From Solibacillus sp. FSL W7-1436 (GTDB lineage Bacteria > Bacillota > Bacilli > Bacillales_A > Planococcaceae), in NCBI RefSeq assembly GCF_038007305.1, contig NZ_JBBOWV010000001.1, forward strand, positions 3,152,501 to 3,216,500: DNA of 64,000 nt, read 5' to 3'. A program made the position numbers and the translations under genes. Positions 63,501 to 64,000 of this stretch are shown here, piece by piece. The notes beneath the pieces are model-generated. The model had not been told where the DNA came from, made no database searches, and saw only the letters and a list, made by a program, of their open reading frames with translations. Numbering within the stretch: the stretch's first letter is position 1; each line of letters starts with the position of its first letter.

Positions 63501-64000
63501 CATTTGAAGAAAAACGGGAGCTTGAAAAGTTACTGGAAGAATCATTGTTCGAGCGTCTTTATAACAATTTGCCATCGCAAAACAAAACGATGCTCGCACT
63601 CCAATATCGAATGCATAAAAATATTATGTCAACTATCACACCGTTTTACGAAAATGAATCCGAACAGCTGCAATGTGGTTTGGAGGATTCAGATGCCGTA
63701 CGTGATCATTTCCTTGAAACATCAAAAATTACACGAAATCACCATTTACTATGGCTTGATATTCCGAATGCCAAGCCGTATTTTGAAGAGCGTATGAAAG
63801 AAGGTTCGAGTTTATTCAATTTAGCGGAGCTGGAACAGATTAAACAGCAGCTGCTTGAATTAAATGCCGCAACAGAACAGGCGAAAGCTCAAGGGCTGAT
63901 TCCACAGGACGCATTAAAATCGGTTGGTGTTATATCATTCTACGCGGAGCAGGTGAAGCGCATCAATCGTCTGATCGACCAGGAAATCAGTGTACCGCAT
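60533..64000 (+). CDS. UPF1-like superfamily 1 helicase, partial
   Basis: 1156 codons without a stop to the window edge. The helicase motif I is GPPGTGKTT (about residue 335), motif II VVIIDEVSKA (about residue 940), and motif III VGDHHQLPPL. A 550-residue coiled-coil insertion (dense Glu, Gln, Lys heptads) separates motif I/Ia from motif II, which gives an unusually large protein. The ends of helicase domain 2 and any C-terminal nuclease lie outside. GGGAGGTGTGTTC precedes the ATG. The GC content is higher than in the rest of the window. Confidence 0.9.
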   Translation, partial: MAPKTIANIQTRCHILLTNTAREAMKEHVPDEHAFFNLQQYFIVAIEKVSVDAEQTHLSIFFDNEKNVKLKNKFEERVVIMDCVFDRKNGLVAKSFRTRGKGTPVVTNRRATMKIHFVASRISGHTYQEPFLKAIDELPIAQERFDYVNKRISSWEGYLKVLNKNADIEDIHARFSSVTFDADFSHMTVRISNLDKKQWKQLEGLSARLRGYVQEIGDVAKIRRNENTVEIALKPYYSNLARRNELQFQSEDIEFSNAATKSQLKRLLKGFERLKEGLAANANLETILFEDKPVIAERRKTVPLDFHNRLNQYQQQAVEGAMSSEDLYVIQGPPGTGKTTVISEICYQNAKAGLKTLVASQSNLAVDNALSRLLSNKDIRILRYGRTESIEEEGKKFIEENVASYWQEQTFEAIGHEISLHERKEQLLNDEINEAQREIAALEQKQKELELQIEQKEAAKAELHVLAEKILALKKQLTECKKELEDNERKLEKLQATQSTVAETVANFEQQVKDGLTVEQLTEQAQQLKEARENFQQQLTQSHYKAQLDQFQQRFDAVKTKIEKANETSHYDLLVDKIASLKKVYEIEEFMSEYNIRRNYAMDRLLTALDRIQPQMEQYKPIKDVKERLEKALHYSETALGIHVTPDRLDMGHHYTLEEIQEFLTKLSIAFRDQRVNAQNGTRSIQGIHLRMQYIEQLNNKYMDAIRETVLIFEKLKEEIILQFKEQNDVKAQHLQQLEEEATAVKAQMDAINEKIDPTITLNHSTDELEELLATNELDQMKTETQRQNREKVELQLNKKAEELAVLNEQIALGTETVEQLTVRFKGINSEGVQLEKRRTELEQQTKLNPEQAINEVNEKIGLLTEKIETLEVKISLLPVTAELQNEWHGLLKNANAHDLDEIRKLYVKHANVIGTTCVASANKEFMDNYPTFDVVIIDEVSKATPPELLLPMLKGAKIILVGDHHQLPPLVGDATFEETLEQVVKESTTFEEKRELEKLLEESLFERLYNNLPSQNKTMLALQYRMHKNIMSTITPFYENESEQLQCGLEDSDAVRDHFLETSKITRNHHLLWLDIPNAKPYFEERMKEGSSLFNLAELEQIKQQLLELNAATEQAKAQGLIPQDALKSVGVISFYAEQVKRINRLIDQEISVPH

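Overview
The window comes from a low-GC, endospore-forming member of the Bacillales. A Lysinibacillus/Solibacillus-type Planococcaceae (Caryophanaceae) genome is my best guess from gene content. It carries CotF-like spore coat proteins, a coat cupin, a collagen-like-free exosporium-type protein, a manganese catalase, a CydS-type cytochrome bd subunit, and the sporulation-associated DUF421 family. No tRNA, rRNA or CRISPR array was seen.

Layout. 1-7.4 kb is a nested transposon graveyard. A Tn554-like element (two tyrosine recombinase genes and a tnpC-like gene) is broken by one IS21-family element running off the left edge, by a second complete IS21-family element (1034-3488, 6-bp target duplication) and by an IS1182-family element (5292-6823, 4-bp target duplication). 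Removing the last two restores reading frames exactly. 7.4-8.4 kb is decayed DNA. 8.4-16.2 kb holds a CoA-disulfide reductase with a frameshift-broken rhodanese domain, several thioredoxin-fold proteins (TlpA/ResA/Trx), an OsmC protein, CcdA and a two-component system. 16.5-21.6 kb is a nine-gene reactive-sulfur operon (cstR, DsrE2, two rhodaneses, TusA-rhodanese, DsrE, rhodanese-persulfide dioxygenase, tusA, tauE). 21.9-26.4 kb is a nos accessory cluster (nosL, nosD, nosL, nosY, nosF, tlpA) without nosZ. 27.5-33.7 kb is cytochrome bd (cydD-cydC divergent from cydA-cydB-cydS). 33.8-40.3 kb holds spore surface genes, two paralogous STAS proteins, lgt and an IS110 relic. 40.4-46.5 kb has DUF421, a catalytically dead serine recombinase divergent from SulP and UspA, and an XRE regulator facing an orphan DGQHR (DndB-like) protein. 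46.9-48.6 kb has an MFS transporter and an MFS pseudogene. 49.0-54.0 kb is a second copy of the nine-gene sulfur operon in which one rhodanese has become a pseudogene. 54.4-58.1 kb is a fragmented LigD-type end-joining locus, and 58.2-64 kb has small proteins, an AraC-type regulator, a thioesterase and the start of a large UPF1-like helicase.

How it fits together. CstR-type operators (ATACC-N5/6-GGTAT-like palindromes) sit inside the promoters of the CoA-disulfide reductase and of both sulfur operons, and recur at internal gene junctions. This suggests one persulfide-sensing regulon that turns sulfide or polysulfide stress into persulfide transfer (DsrE, TusA, rhodanese), oxidation (persulfide dioxygenase) and sulfite export (TauE). 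Cytochrome bd, which is known in other bacteria to resist sulfide, and the extracytoplasmic thiol-redox genes are plausible partners. Relics of nosL, lgt and tauE beside the cluster indicate repeated local duplication and loss.
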